Made by a program: the position numbers and the translations under genes. This document shows positions 20,442 to 29,472 of a stretch of DNA of 44,621 nucleotides, piece by piece. Position 1 is the stretch's first letter, and every line of letters starts with the position of its first letter. Source of the stretch: a virus. Below the pieces are notes generated by a model that made no database searches, was not told the origin of the DNA, and worked only from the letters and a program-made list of their open reading frames with translations. Location: positions 1 to 44,621 of IMG/VR virus record IMGVR_UViG_3300024259_000063. One strand, 5' to 3'.

Positions 20442-22329
20442 TTAATTCCTGTAACATCTTTTTTGATTTAAAAAATAATAAATCTCCGAGCTCCTTTTCG
20501 TGTAATGGGGCCATATTCAAAAATATAAGAGAAGTAATAGTCTTGACCTTATCTAAATCATATCCACTATCTACAATCCACTTTTCATACACCAACTTAA
20601 ACTGATCCAACTTAGATTCAGATTTATAATCATAAGTTACCATACCACCATCAGCATAACAAGAAAAATTGTTGCTATCCTTCATTAATTTATATGACAT
20701 TAAGATACCACCATACATTTTTGCCAAATCATAATATACGTCACCTACATTACTACCAGCAAAATCTTGTCTCCAATCCAATAAACAAAAATCTCTATCT
20801 TCTGTATAAATAACATTATCAAATTGTAAATCACCATGGAACAATTTAGTTGGTGTCCCGTCACTCAAACTATCCCAATTCCGGTTCGATAATAAGCTGT
20901 CAATGGGGGGTGCCGTAATACCATTAATTATATGGCTACCCAAATACGATTCATCTCTAACTGATAAAAACTTATCCAATCTATCTCTAGTTTTATCTTT
21001 ATAAAACTTTAAACAATCCTTTTTAAACTCGTTCACACGAACAGATTTCCACATTTTATCTTTCATAAACTTCAAAAACTCTATCCAGACATCAATATCA
21101 TTACAGTCATACAAAGTGTTACCATCTACCCATTTATAAGAATACAGGCTCTTTCCACTATAATTTAACTCGGGTACTAAATCTCCCAGTTCCGAAGACC
21201 TTTTTATCCTACCTCCAATAAAACTTTTATCCGAAGATAATTTTATAAAGTTATCATTAACTTTATATAAAAATTCACCATTAGTTTTTGGGATGCTATA
21301 ATCTACCGATGTTTCGAATATTTTTTTGGCTCTAAAATAATTATCAATTGTGCCTACATCATACCAATCAAAATTATTACTTCTTATACTTGAATATTTA
21401 TCAACATCGTAATAAGCGCTTACAATCTCATTACCATTCAACTCTTCCCAAAAAGTTTTATAATCATAAACTCCTGCCAATCCAATAAATGCATAATCGT
21501 ACCCACCCTTAGACTTATTCTTAAAATCTATTACATTCCCATCTATAATATTTGCTGTAGAATATAATTCAGGCATACTGGTTGGATACACACCCATCCA
21601 ATTATAATCAGCTGATGGTAAATCATCCGTAACAACGGTGTCTGCTGTTACCCAAATAAATGGTCGTTGTAAATGTTTCTTTGCCTGTCTAATTGAATAT
21701 CCAGGTCCAGTTCCTTCCCCTTCATATTCATCAACTGTAACGTAAATAAAATTTCTATCTGGATGAGCTACCTCACAATATTCTTTAACCATTTCACTTT
21801 TATATCCTAAAACCATAACAACATCATAATCTTCTGATGTTTTATCAATAAGATGAGATATAATTGCCTGGTTATTTAATGGTAACAATCCCTTATTTAT
21901 ATGTTCTGAAAAATTCTCTAATCTACTACCAATACCAGCCGCTAATATACACAGAGCAGGTTTCATATGTTCGTGTTCTATTTTTCCAGAACCACGATCT
22001 GAGTCATCTGAAATTCTAATCACATCATCAACTTCAGGGGTAGAAACTTCCTGTAAAATTATATCAGTGATCGCAATTACTCTATGTTTCTTTGGTGGTT
22101 CTACGGTGAAGAAGTCTCCAGCCTTCATAATTTTTTTATCTACCACACCGTCATCATTTTCCAACCAAACTTCCGCAGTACCTTCAATTATATAATTTGT
22201 TTCTAACTTTTGGTTATGGTATTGATAACTTGTCTTTGTTCCGGCATTAATGTATATTCTTTTATAACAATATTTATCATTCAGCTCTAACCAATCCTCT
22301 CTTCCCCAAGGTTTATATATCGTTTTCAT
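20434..22329 (-). CDS. Cupin-nucleotidyltransferase-APH kinase fusion
   Basis: The 631-residue protein has three parts. Residues 1-110 form a cupin like the mannose-6-phosphate isomerase half of type II enzymes (KPWGREDWLEL, KTSYQYHNQKLETNYIIEG in pieces, GDFFTVEPPKKHRV). Residues about 123-345 form a sugar-phosphate nucleotidyltransferase (ALCILAAGIGSRL, NKGLLPLNNQAII, FIWVTADTVV, FDWYDVGTIDNY). Residues about 355-631 form a choline/aminoglycoside-kinase-like domain (LFHGDLQFDNVIY, FCLLDWRQDFAG). It could phosphorylate, activate and isomerise one sugar or alcohol, analogous to LicA/LicC or FKP. The HAD gene upstream overlaps it by 17 bases. The ATG at 22329 is used rather than the TTG before it. 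Confidence 0.8.
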   Translation of the reverse strand: MKTIYKPWGREDWLELNDKYCYKRIYINAGTKTSYQYHNQKLETNYIIEGTAEVWLENDDGVVDKKIMKAGDFFTVEPPKKHRVIAITDIILQEVSTPEVDDVIRISDDSDRGSGKIEHEHMKPALCILAAGIGSRLENFSEHINKGLLPLNNQAIISHLIDKTSEDYDVVMVLGYKSEMVKEYCEVAHPDRNFIYVTVDEYEGEGTGPGYSIRQAKKHLQRPFIWVTADTVVTDDLPSADYNWMGVYPTSMPELYSTANIIDGNVIDFKNKSKGGYDYAFIGLAGVYDYKTFWEELNGNEIVSAYYDVDKYSSIRSNNFDWYDVGTIDNYFRAKKIFETSVDYSIPKTNGEFLYKVNDNFIKLSSDKSFIGGRIKRSSELGDLVPELNYSGKSLYSYKWVDGNTLYDCNDIDVWIEFLKFMKDKMWKSVRVNEFKKDCLKFYKDKTRDRLDKFLSVRDESYLGSHIINGITAPPIDSLLSNRNWDSLSDGTPTKLFHGDLQFDNVIYTEDRDFCLLDWRQDFAGSNVGDVYYDLAKMYGGILMSYKLMKDSNNFSCYADGGMVTYDYKSESKLDQFKLVYEKWIVDSGYDLDKVKTITSLIFLNMAPLHEKELGDLLFFKSKKMLQELND

Positions 22330-22675
22330 CAATTAGCCCCTTATTTCTTTCTAAGTTAATTGCGTATGCTGTGTCTCTAACGCTACCAGATTTTCTATCA
22401 TTAATTAATATTCTATCTCCACCACCAAATCCCATTATCAATTGGTCATAATTGATACCAGCTCTTTGCATTTGTTTAATAGTCGATTCTCGCGCACTCT
22501 CTTTTCTACCCGTAGTTATTATTACTCTATAACCTTTTGTGTCCCATTCAACTAACTTATCATGTACACCAGGCAAAACTTCTAACCGCAAATCTGGATT
22601 TTGTATTTCAATTGGATTTGAATGTTTTACTAAAGTCCCATCTAAATCACAAAATATTGTTTTTGGTTTTTCCAT
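22313..22675 (-). CDS. HAD-superfamily phosphatase
   Basis: The 120-residue protein has motif I FCDLDGTLV (Asp nucleophile and acid/base Asp), motif II VIITTGR, and a C-terminal ILINDRKSG (motif IV-like ND). It lacks a large cap, like KdsC/GmhB-type sugar-phosphate phosphatases. It lies between the sugar reductase and the cupin-nucleotidyltransferase-kinase gene and probably removes a phosphate during sugar-nucleotide synthesis. Confidence 0.8.
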   Translation of the reverse strand: MEKPKTIFCDLDGTLVKHSNPIEIQNPDLRLEVLPGVHDKLVEWDTKGYRVIITTGRKESARESTIKQMQRAGINYDQLIMGFGGGDRILINDRKSGSVRDTAYAINLERNKGLIDENDI

Positions 22676-22696
22676 ATTAAACCTTCTCCCAAATAA

Positions 22697-23410
22697 TTAA
22701 CTACAAAACTCTTTTAACTCTCTCAACTGAATATCAATTGGTGGGATTTTTATACCACCCACTAAACATTTATTTACAGCAATGGAATTATATTTTCTAA
22801 TAACTACATCTTTATTATAAACTTTTGATATTATTTTTAATAAAGTATATTTCGATATACATTCAGATTGTAGAATATTTTCAATATCATAATCATCCCA
22901 ATTCAACATCATATCCATACATTTTTTAGACCACTCCAATGTTGTAGCGCCGTTCCAATAAGCTTTAGCATAACCTGAAACCTCGCCCTCGGTATTTAAA
23001 AACCACTCTAATAAGCCAAATGAAGTTTCTAACTCATGACCTATTATAGATGCTTTTATTATCTTAGTATTTTTACCATCTATTTTTATAAAATCTGAAG
23101 CGTTCCTTTTTGATGTGCCGTAATGATCATTATCCATTTCACAATCAGTACCGGGATGTATAACTCTACATTTAGCATTTTTATCTAGCCAAATTGGCAA
23201 ATCATAATTTATCTCAAAATGGTCAGTTTTTTGTGGTATAGCACCTATACAATTTACTATATAGTCCCCATTAAAACTTAAAACACCTTTAATAAATTCT
23301 TCAGTTGACCACTTCCCGTGCGCCTCCTCAACATTAATATTGTTTTCCAATAAATAATTAACCACTATATGACCTAACATACCCCCATGACCTAAAACTA
23401 ATACTTTCAT
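22697..23410 (-). CDS. SDR sugar reductase (RfbD/CapF/WbjC-like)
   Basis: The 237-residue protein has an N-terminal NAD(P)-binding VLVLGHGGMLGHIV (GxxGxxG variant), DYIVNCIGAIPQ (VNCiG), and the catalytic pair Y-x-x-x-K in HYGTSKRNA (about 97-105). That is the layout of dTDP-4-dehydrorhamnose reductase and of the CapF/FnlB N-terminal half. It lacks the C-terminal cupin of CapF. It directly follows a CapE-like dehydratase (ATGA overlap), so the two probably make a deoxy-amino-sugar nucleotide such as a 6-deoxy-talose or FucNAc relative. Confidence 0.7.
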   Translation of the reverse strand: MKVLVLGHGGMLGHIVVNYLLENNINVEEAHGKWSTEEFIKGVLSFNGDYIVNCIGAIPQKTDHFEINYDLPIWLDKNAKCRVIHPGTDCEMDNDHYGTSKRNASDFIKIDGKNTKIIKASIIGHELETSFGLLEWFLNTEGEVSGYAKAYWNGATTLEWSKKCMDMMLNWDDYDIENILQSECISKYTLLKIISKVYNKDVVIRKYNSIAVNKCLVGGIKIPPIDIQLRELKEFCS

Positions 23411-24351
23411 TGTATCACTCCACTTTTTTGTAAAAAATTACAAGCTTCCGAACTATCCATTAAGTAATCTAATGAATTATATGAATGATGGTTGCTATTG
23501 ACGTGTTCGTGACCTATTAAAAAGAAATCTTCAAGCTCTTCCGATCTCATCCATTCCTCAGAAGAAACCATCTCTTCGTGTAGTTTCTCTCCTGGTCTAA
23601 TTCCAATTTCCCTTAACTTTACATCCAAACCATAACTATCTATCAAAACATTAGCTATATCTACAACCTTTAATGATTTAACTTTAGGCACTGCTATCTT
23701 ACCATGTGAATCATTATATTGATAAGCCCATTCAACTAAATCAGTAGCCTGTTCTAAAGTTAATAAAAACCTTGTCATATCAAAATGAGTTATTGGTAAG
23801 TGGGCTGTATTATTATTTAATAAATTTTTAAAATATGGTATAACTGATCCAGTAGATTCCAGTACATTACCGTATCTAACCAATACAACTTTAGTATTTT
23901 CTTGCTGTTTAGCATAACTGATATATAATTGTTCACTTATAGCTTTACACATACCATAGACATTAATTGGCTTACATGCCTTATCAGTTGATACAAATAT
24001 TAATGATTCCAAATCACCATACAGGTTAACACATTCTATTACATTTTGATGCCCAATTATATTAGTCTTTACACTTTCATATGGATTTTCCTCACATATC
24101 GGCACGTGTTTTAGAGCAGCTGTATTTATTACAATTTGTGGTTTATATCTAAGTAAAGTATTCATAATAGAATCTTTATCTTTTATATCACCAATGACCG
24201 ATATTACATTTGGATATTCTTTTAATAAGTGATAATGCTTATGCTCATCTCTTGAAAATACAATTATGGTATTATCTTTCCAATATCTTTTAATTAAAGT
24301 TTTACCCAAAGCACCTGTACCGCCGAGTATTAATATAGTTTTATTTTTCAT
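23407..24351 (-). CDS. UDP-HexNAc 4,6-dehydratase/epimerase (CapE/WbjB/FlaA1-like)
   Basis: The 314-residue extended SDR has ILILGGTGALGKTLI (GxxGxxG, 6-20), SVIGDIKDKDSI, NTAALKHVPICEENPYES (typical of the FlaA1/CapD group), SLIFVSTDKACKPINVYGMCK in two parts (STDKA and Y-G-M-C-K, the catalytic YxxxK) and RPGEKLHEEM near residue 248. Known family members convert UDP-GlcNAc to 4-keto-6-deoxy intermediates, some with C5 epimerisation. The neighbouring reductase would complete synthesis. The exact donor sugar cannot be read from sequence. Confidence 0.85.
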   Translation of the reverse strand: MKNKTILILGGTGALGKTLIKRYWKDNTIIVFSRDEHKHYHLLKEYPNVISVIGDIKDKDSIMNTLLRYKPQIVINTAALKHVPICEENPYESVKTNIIGHQNVIECVNLYGDLESLIFVSTDKACKPINVYGMCKAISEQLYISYAKQQENTKVVLVRYGNVLESTGSVIPYFKNLLNNNTAHLPITHFDMTRFLLTLEQATDLVEWAYQYNDSHGKIAVPKVKSLKVVDIANVLIDSYGLDVKLREIGIRPGEKLHEEMVSSEEWMRSEELEDFFLIGHEHVNSNHHSYNSLDYLMDSSEACNFLQKSGVIQ

Positions 24352-24352
24352 C

Positions 24353-24925
24353 TTAAAATTGTTCCATAAATTCCACAGTGGATTTCACATTCATCAATAA
24401 TTTTTTATTTTTTTTAAAGTAACCCCAATCATTGCTGAAATTTTCATCTTCATATAAGTTTTGTGTCCCCCGCCTAATAACACCACACCCATAATCAGAA
24501 TTTACCACATACATTTCTAATTTTTTATTTGTCATTCTCAAATGAGCAAAGGCTTCCCAACCATTACCGCATTTATTTGATGCAAGCATATTTTCCGCGG
24601 GCGGTAGCATATCATGACATACTATTGTACCATTTTCATTTAAGTGTTCTAAACTATTCTCTATATCCCGCAACATCTGATTGAATTCGTGATCAGCATC
24701 AATAAAAATTATATCCCACTTTTCATTTTTGGGCATTGATTCAAATGCTTCGTCTGATGTGAGTTTGTATGTTACACCATCATAATGTGGGTCTATAGAT
24801 TGCTTATCCTCACCTGGCAATTTTATATTATTGAGACATTCAAAATGCCTAATCCCTATTTCCAAATATCTTTTAGAATCATATTTTTCTATAAGTTTAT
24901 TTATAATTTCAAATCGTTGCATCAT
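24353..24925 (-). CDS. Class I SAM methyltransferase (Methyltransf_24 type)
   Basis: The 190-residue protein shows KRYLEIGIRHFECL (motif I, less Gly-rich), WDIIFIDADHEFNQML (the D-x-D/H-x-Y motif typical of the family) and NENGTIVCHDMLPP. The family modifies sugars, phenols or small molecules. Alternatively it may bind a nucleotide sugar without methylating. The ATG pair at 24925/24922 has AGGAG upstream and overlaps the formyltransferase end by 17 bases. Confidence 0.7.
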   Translation of the reverse strand: MMQRFEIINKLIEKYDSKRYLEIGIRHFECLNNIKLPGEDKQSIDPHYDGVTYKLTSDEAFESMPKNEKWDIIFIDADHEFNQMLRDIENSLEHLNENGTIVCHDMLPPAENMLASNKCGNGWEAFAHLRMTNKKLEMYVVNSDYGCGVIRRGTQNLYEDENFSNDWGYFKKNKKLLMNVKSTVEFMEQF

Positions 24926-25583
24926 CTTTAATCTCCTGAATATTTGTGCTTTGTATAAATAATTTAGAACCATCTTTACACCATATAAAAGAATTTGGAT
25001 AAGGATCTTGTAATGACCTTATTTTATTATGTAACTCCTTGGCTGTAAAATTACTAAAATCTTCCAATTTAATTTCGCTCATACTTGGATTTCTTCTTTT
25101 GTAAAAGGTAGCTTTATTTTCATTTTGTTTAGTGCGAGATCGATAACCATTTTCTATAATATCAATAACGCCTACAGTTCCTCTATCCGTTATTTGATTA
25201 TAAATATCGTCTAAATCGCCTAAAAGTGAAAATTTCTTTTGGAATAAAATATCACCTGTATCTATCCCATCATCCATTCTAAATAAGGTTACAGCACTTT
25301 CCGTTTCCCCATTAATTATTTGATGCTGCAGTGGCGAACCGCCTCTATATTTTGGTAATGGGGATGGGTGTAAACAAATACAAGGATAATTGTTAATTAT
25401 ATCTTCCTCAACAATCCAACTCCAACCTATAAAAAATATGTAAGTGGGATTATATTCATCTATCATCTCTTCCAACAAATCTGGATCATCCATATAGATA
25501 CATTTTTCACTTACTGCGTTATTTACATTATGAAATAATTGATATGCCCAATCTCTATAACCACATATTAATATAGTTTTCAC
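24909..25583 (-). CDS. Sugar N-formyltransferase
   Basis: The 224-residue protein belongs to the formyl_transf family that uses N10-formyltetrahydrofolate: LHPSPLPKYRGGSPLQHQI (HxSxLPxxRG with catalytic His, about 77-95), ITDRG, and DGIDTGDILFQKKF (catalytic Asp, about 108-121). It lacks the large C-terminal domain of Met-tRNA formyltransferase, and fits the small sugar enzymes (ArnA N-terminal half, WlaRD type). The GTG at 25583 overlaps the upstream PIG-L stop (TTAGTG). It should formylate an amino group exposed by the deacetylase just before it. Confidence 0.8.
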   Translation of the reverse strand: MKTILICGYRDWAYQLFHNVNNAVSEKCIYMDDPDLLEEMIDEYNPTYIFFIGWSWIVEEDIINNYPCICLHPSPLPKYRGGSPLQHQIINGETESAVTLFRMDDGIDTGDILFQKKFSLLGDLDDIYNQITDRGTVGVIDIIENGYRSRTKQNENKATFYKRRNPSMSEIKLEDFSNFTAKELHNKIRSLQDPYPNSFIWCKDGSKLFIQSTNIQEIKDDATI

Positions 25584-26200
25584 TAACCTACCCACCTTAA
25601 TATTTTATATGCTTCGGCGTAATCGCAATTACTTTGACCACCTCTCAATTTGGCAATCGATCTTAGATGATCAGAACTTCTAAAAGTTCTTATCTGAGTT
25701 TTCATCAATTCATATAATTTTACTTTTCTTTCTATGTCAATAGGTACAAAATAATTTGGTTTAAAATCTTTATCATCCCAAAATAACATATGCGGTTGCT
25801 CATACACAAAAACCCTTTTAACAAAATGATTCAAATCGTGTGGTCTTAAAGAAGTTAATGCGGCATCGTATACTGTTCTGTGGTCTTGATTATAAGACGG
25901 GTGTGGTATGTAAATTTCAGAAGGTTTGAATTCATTGATATATTTTTCAAAGTATCCTATCAAATCTTGCAAAATATAATAATTTACTTTGTTTTCTAAA
26001 ATTTTATAATTATGCTTAGTTATAGAGATTACAGATTTTAATTCTTTTATTCTCTCTTCCCTTTCTGGTCTATCCCTAACCCAATCTCCCTGAATATGGG
26101 ATTCATCCAAGCCACAATAAATAACAAGAGTATCCTTGTCCAATGTCCCACCACAACCTAAAACTTCATCATCTATATGGGGAGATAATATTATTTTCAT
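25583..26200 (-). CDS. PIG-L family N-deacetylase
   Basis: The 205-residue protein has the LmbE/PIG-L zinc site: LSPHIDDEVLGCGG (PHxDDE, residues 6-19) and HPSYNQDHRTVYDAAL (third zinc His in xxDH, about 99-114). Known members deacetylate GlcNAc residues of lipids, sugar nucleotides or thiols. The I in HIDDE replaces the usual P. It is immediately followed by a formyltransferase, which suggests HexNAc to HexN to N-formyl-HexN. Confidence 0.85.
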   Translation of the reverse strand: MKIILSPHIDDEVLGCGGTLDKDTLVIYCGLDESHIQGDWVRDRPEREERIKELKSVISITKHNYKILENKVNYYILQDLIGYFEKYINEFKPSEIYIPHPSYNQDHRTVYDAALTSLRPHDLNHFVKRVFVYEQPHMLFWDDKDFKPNYFVPIDIERKVKLYELMKTQIRTFRSSDHLRSIAKLRGGQSNCDYAEAYKILRWVG

Positions 26201-27129
26201 ATGTATTCCACTCCTCTCACAAAATTTCCACTTTTAAATGGTCTTTCTCTTTTTTTGCCAACCAACTTCTCCCCATGAATTGATGTGTAAGTTGTGTGAG
26301 CTAAAACATAACTCTTAGAATATTTTGCGGTCCATAGAGACATACCCGTTTCATTACCAAAGTTTACCACCGCGTTAGATTTTAAACATTGCTGTTGTCT
26401 AACACTTAATCCCATTGATTTCAATTCAATAACATTCTCCAATCCCAAGCCAGCATAGACAGAGTTTTCAAATTCAGACTCGCCATAGTAGTACCAATTA
26501 TCAATACTATTTTTATATTCGTCAATAACACCTAAAAGATTTTCAACTGGATCTCCATTATCCACCGAAGATGAAGCTAGAAGATAGCCATACTTATCAA
26601 ACTCATTGAATTTAAAAAACCAGTCTTGTTCTTTATCTGTAGGGTAGAAGTCGGGTGATGAATCATTGGACTCGTCTGGTATGAATTGCCAAAAATCTAA
26701 CATTTGTTCAACTAGCGGGATTTCATCTTTATTTTCATCAAATATTTTGTAGTGATCATGAAAAATCTCCATATCATGAGAATCTACAAAGCCATCTACA
26801 TATGGATTGGATTCAAATACCATTTCCGGCACTTTAGATGCATCGAATGTACCATAGCCCCAATTATTTAACATATCACCAAAGACACTCCTTAACATAA
26901 CACTACTGGGAACATAAACCTTACAGTCTGGATATTTCTGTTTAAGTAATCTTGGCATGCCAGAAAGTAAAACCCAGTCTCCTATACCATGGCAAGTTCG
27001 CATAACCATAAACTCTTTCTTTTCCAAATACTCATCTGGTATGTATGATGGATCAGTTGATGGGAAACCAATATCATCTACGTCAATACTATGTAATTTA
27101 TTATTAAATATTCTAAAGAATGTTTTCAT
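26197..27129 (-). CDS. GT9-like (heptosyltransferase-fold) protein
   Basis: The 310-residue protein has CHGIGDWVLLSGMPRLLKQK (about 46-65). This matches the start of GT9 heptosyltransferases (R...GDvll.tP.lr.lk..yP), and is followed by KVYVPSS. In the C-terminal half NAVVNFGNETGMSLWTAKYS parallels the ADP-heptose site (v..DtG..HlAaal). It is probably a GT-B glycosyltransferase or an ancestral relative. It overlaps neighbours by ATGA. Confidence 0.6.
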   Translation of the reverse strand: MKTFFRIFNNKLHSIDVDDIGFPSTDPSYIPDEYLEKKEFMVMRTCHGIGDWVLLSGMPRLLKQKYPDCKVYVPSSVMLRSVFGDMLNNWGYGTFDASKVPEMVFESNPYVDGFVDSHDMEIFHDHYKIFDENKDEIPLVEQMLDFWQFIPDESNDSSPDFYPTDKEQDWFFKFNEFDKYGYLLASSSVDNGDPVENLLGVIDEYKNSIDNWYYYGESEFENSVYAGLGLENVIELKSMGLSVRQQQCLKSNAVVNFGNETGMSLWTAKYSKSYVLAHTTYTSIHGEKLVGKKRERPFKSGNFVRGVEYI

Positions 27130-28052
27130 AAACTATCCACGACTTTATTAAAGTGTTTCACAAAAACTTCTTCTGTATAATATTGTTCGTATCGTTTCCG
27201 TGTAGTTTCCATGCACAACTTATAAAATTTATCATCCTTTAACTTTCTTGCAATTTCTTTAGCCTTATCTATCTCTCCAAGTTCAACTGTAGTCAATGGG
27301 TGTAGTATTCTTTGAGTATTTGAATTTGAATAAGCAATACAAGGTATCCCATGAAAGCTACAATTAAGATTAAACGTCCCAGCAGCTGCTGTTCCCAACT
27401 GAACACCCACATTGAATTGTGATAGGATGTCTATCCACTCTCTCCACATAACCCATGGAATATGATTTAATACTTGCTCTTCTTCTGGCTTCATTCTACC
27501 TGTAGTAACTGCTGTTATGGGATTACCTAACTCCTGTGCTACTTGATAAGAATCAAAACCACCATAGTCCTTAACCCAATTACCACCAATTATAGTCCCA
27601 TCACCCCATTCATTTCTCTGTACAATTCCATCTACAATCATAACAGTAGGCATCAATTCGGTTCTTACATTTGTCAGACCATTATAATAATGCAAGTCAA
27701 TATCATTATGACAAAAAATTAAATCCATTGATGCAATAAAATTGAAATACCATATCTGTTCTGCTATAGGACTATCATGCCAATAGTTATAATAACTCTC
27801 TTGCATCACAGTAACCTTTTTACATACCCTACGATATTGTTCCAATAGCGGATACTCTAATAACATCTCTCTTTTCTTAGGTAGTATCATTACACCTACA
27901 TCATATAAGTTATCGGGCAATGTTTCTATCTTAGGTAGTGGATGATGAGTGGCGTCTAACGCACATACCCAAGCCACATCAGTTCTCATATTAGGATGGT
28001 TTCTCGATACTTTACCCTCATAGCCAGCTTCTGAAAAGAATCCTATGTTCAT
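27126..28052 (-). CDS. GT-B glycosyltransferase-like protein
   Basis: The 308-residue protein starts MNIGFFSEAGYEGKVSRNH and contains AVTTGRMKPEEEQVLN, then GVQLGTAAAGTFNLNCSFHG and IPCIAYSNSN near residues 236-265. This resembles the second Rossmann domain of GT4-type transferases (g...sEg.....ea...G.Pvi). The usual EX7E is not intact. It ends with a KEIARKLKDD helix typical of GT4 C-termini. The donor and acceptor are unknown. Confidence 0.6.
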   Translation of the reverse strand: MNIGFFSEAGYEGKVSRNHPNMRTDVAWVCALDATHHPLPKIETLPDNLYDVGVMILPKKREMLLEYPLLEQYRRVCKKVTVMQESYYNYWHDSPIAEQIWYFNFIASMDLIFCHNDIDLHYYNGLTNVRTELMPTVMIVDGIVQRNEWGDGTIIGGNWVKDYGGFDSYQVAQELGNPITAVTTGRMKPEEEQVLNHIPWVMWREWIDILSQFNVGVQLGTAAAGTFNLNCSFHGIPCIAYSNSNTQRILHPLTTVELGEIDKAKEIARKLKDDKFYKLCMETTRKRYEQYYTEEVFVKHFNKVVDSL

Positions 28053-28678
28053 CCGTAGACTCTTTCTACTCTAAATGACTCTACATACCCAGCCCCGACT
28101 TTAGAACATAAATAATTGGTATGAAAATCAAGAATACTATCTTCTTGAAAATACAGTTTATCTCTCTGTGAAACAAAGTTGCGTCTAAGTATATCTACCT
28201 TTTCATCTATCTCATTATCCACACTTACATGGTAATTCGGAATCCACTCTTCCAATGTTGAAGGCGTCTTATATGTTACGATCCCACATTTACTTCCCCT
28301 CACCAACGCATAAGCTATATGATTAACCATTCTATGTTCAAAGTGTGAGTCGTGTTTTGGTAACGTTAATATACAATCATAATTACTTATATTATATTTC
28401 TGCTCAATAAGATTAACCCATTCATCTTCGGGTGTATCTTTGACATGAGTTTTTGGAAAAAACCTACCATTAACATTAAATTGCACTCTATCCCAAATGG
28501 CCATACATTCTTTTTGTCTACTCTCTCCCGTAGTCTTATCAAAATCACCACCGTTAGATAATACCAAAACATCAAATGTAGTTTCTTCAAATTTCATCAT
28601 TGAACCCAGCATACCATATTCAGTATCATCTGGGTGTGAAGATAAACATAATACTTTATTTAAATTTAAAAATTTCAT
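28049..28678 (-). CDS. PIG-L family deacetylase-like protein
   Basis: The 209-residue protein has LCLSSHPDDTEYGMLG (HPDD, residues 11-26; a Thr stands between DD and Glu), DVLVLSNGGDFD, RQKECMAIW, and HDSHFEHRMV at the third metal position. The family is clear, but this copy belongs to a different subgroup from the one at 25583-26200. A sugar N-deacetylase role fits the neighbouring hexapeptide acyltransferase, which could add another acyl group. Confidence 0.8.
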   Translation of the reverse strand: MKFLNLNKVLCLSSHPDDTEYGMLGSMMKFEETTFDVLVLSNGGDFDKTTGESRQKECMAIWDRVQFNVNGRFFPKTHVKDTPEDEWVNLIEQKYNISNYDCILTLPKHDSHFEHRMVNHIAYALVRGSKCGIVTYKTPSTLEEWIPNYHVSVDNEIDEKVDILRRNFVSQRDKLYFQEDSILDFHTNYLCSKVGAGYVESFRVERVYG

Positions 28679-29472
28679 ATTGACTTAAAAAACCTCTCAG
28701 CATATATTTTTATACCTCTTCTTCTCAAATAATCTCTCAAATCTTCTGACACATCATTTGTATAACCTTCTATTTTCTTATCTACCACATAATAAATAGT
28801 TTTATTATTTCCTTGAATCAAAATTATTTTGCCATCTTCATATTTAGTTTTTACATCTTTTATATTTTTACTCTCGTGCAATTTATACCAATCTTCTACA
28901 ATTCCCCAGCCCAGCTTTTCTTGTTGTTCTTCATTAAGTGGTCTCGGATAGACATTTTCTTTAATAACTTTGCAAGGTGAACCAGCGGCGAAACAACCAC
29001 TTGGTAGGTCTCTATTAATAATTGAATTGATTCCTATAACTACATCATTACCAATAGTTACGTTAGGTAAAACTACACTTCTCGCTGGTAACCACACATT
29101 CTTACCTATCTTGACTGGTCCAAAATCTGATGGGAATCCTTGTGTAATATCCAACCAAGCTCCATGAGTCCATATCATAACTTCAGCACCTATACCACAA
29201 TTATCTCCTATCTCTATTGAGTCTGATGGATTGATTATTGTATCCTCAAATATACCAACACCATTACCAATCTTAACAGTTGAGTTCGGACCTGTACAGC
29301 CACCCCTTCCAATCTCTACGCCATCAGCCATAAAGAAGTGTTCGCCGATCACTAACTCTTTACATTTAATCTTAACATTATTTCCTATTTTAGAGTATTT
29401 ACCTATTGTAACTTTCTCACAATCTATAGTAGTATTTTCTCCTATTATAACTGAACTGTGTATGCTACGCAT
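28675..29472 (-). CDS. Hexapeptide-repeat acyltransferase
   Basis: The 265-residue protein is a left-handed beta-helix acyltransferase (WbbJ/CysE class). Hexapeptide repeats run from about residue 5 to 165 (SVIIGENTTIDCEKVTIG, KIGNGVGIFEDTIIN, KIGKNVWLPARSVVLP). WTHGAWLDITQGFP supplies the catalytic-loop His, and the typical end FAAGSPCKVIKE closes the domain. About 80 extra residues follow with no assignment. It should O- or N-acylate a sugar. The ATG at 29472 (GAGG six bases upstream) is chosen over the one at 29484. Confidence 0.85.
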   Translation of the reverse strand: MRSIHSSVIIGENTTIDCEKVTIGKYSKIGNNVKIKCKELVIGEHFFMADGVEIGRGGCTGPNSTVKIGNGVGIFEDTIINPSDSIEIGDNCGIGAEVMIWTHGAWLDITQGFPSDFGPVKIGKNVWLPARSVVLPNVTIGNDVVIGINSIINRDLPSGCFAAGSPCKVIKENVYPRPLNEEQQEKLGWGIVEDWYKLHESKNIKDVKTKYEDGKIILIQGNNKTIYYVVDKKIEGYTNDVSEDLRDYLRRRGIKIYAERFFKSI

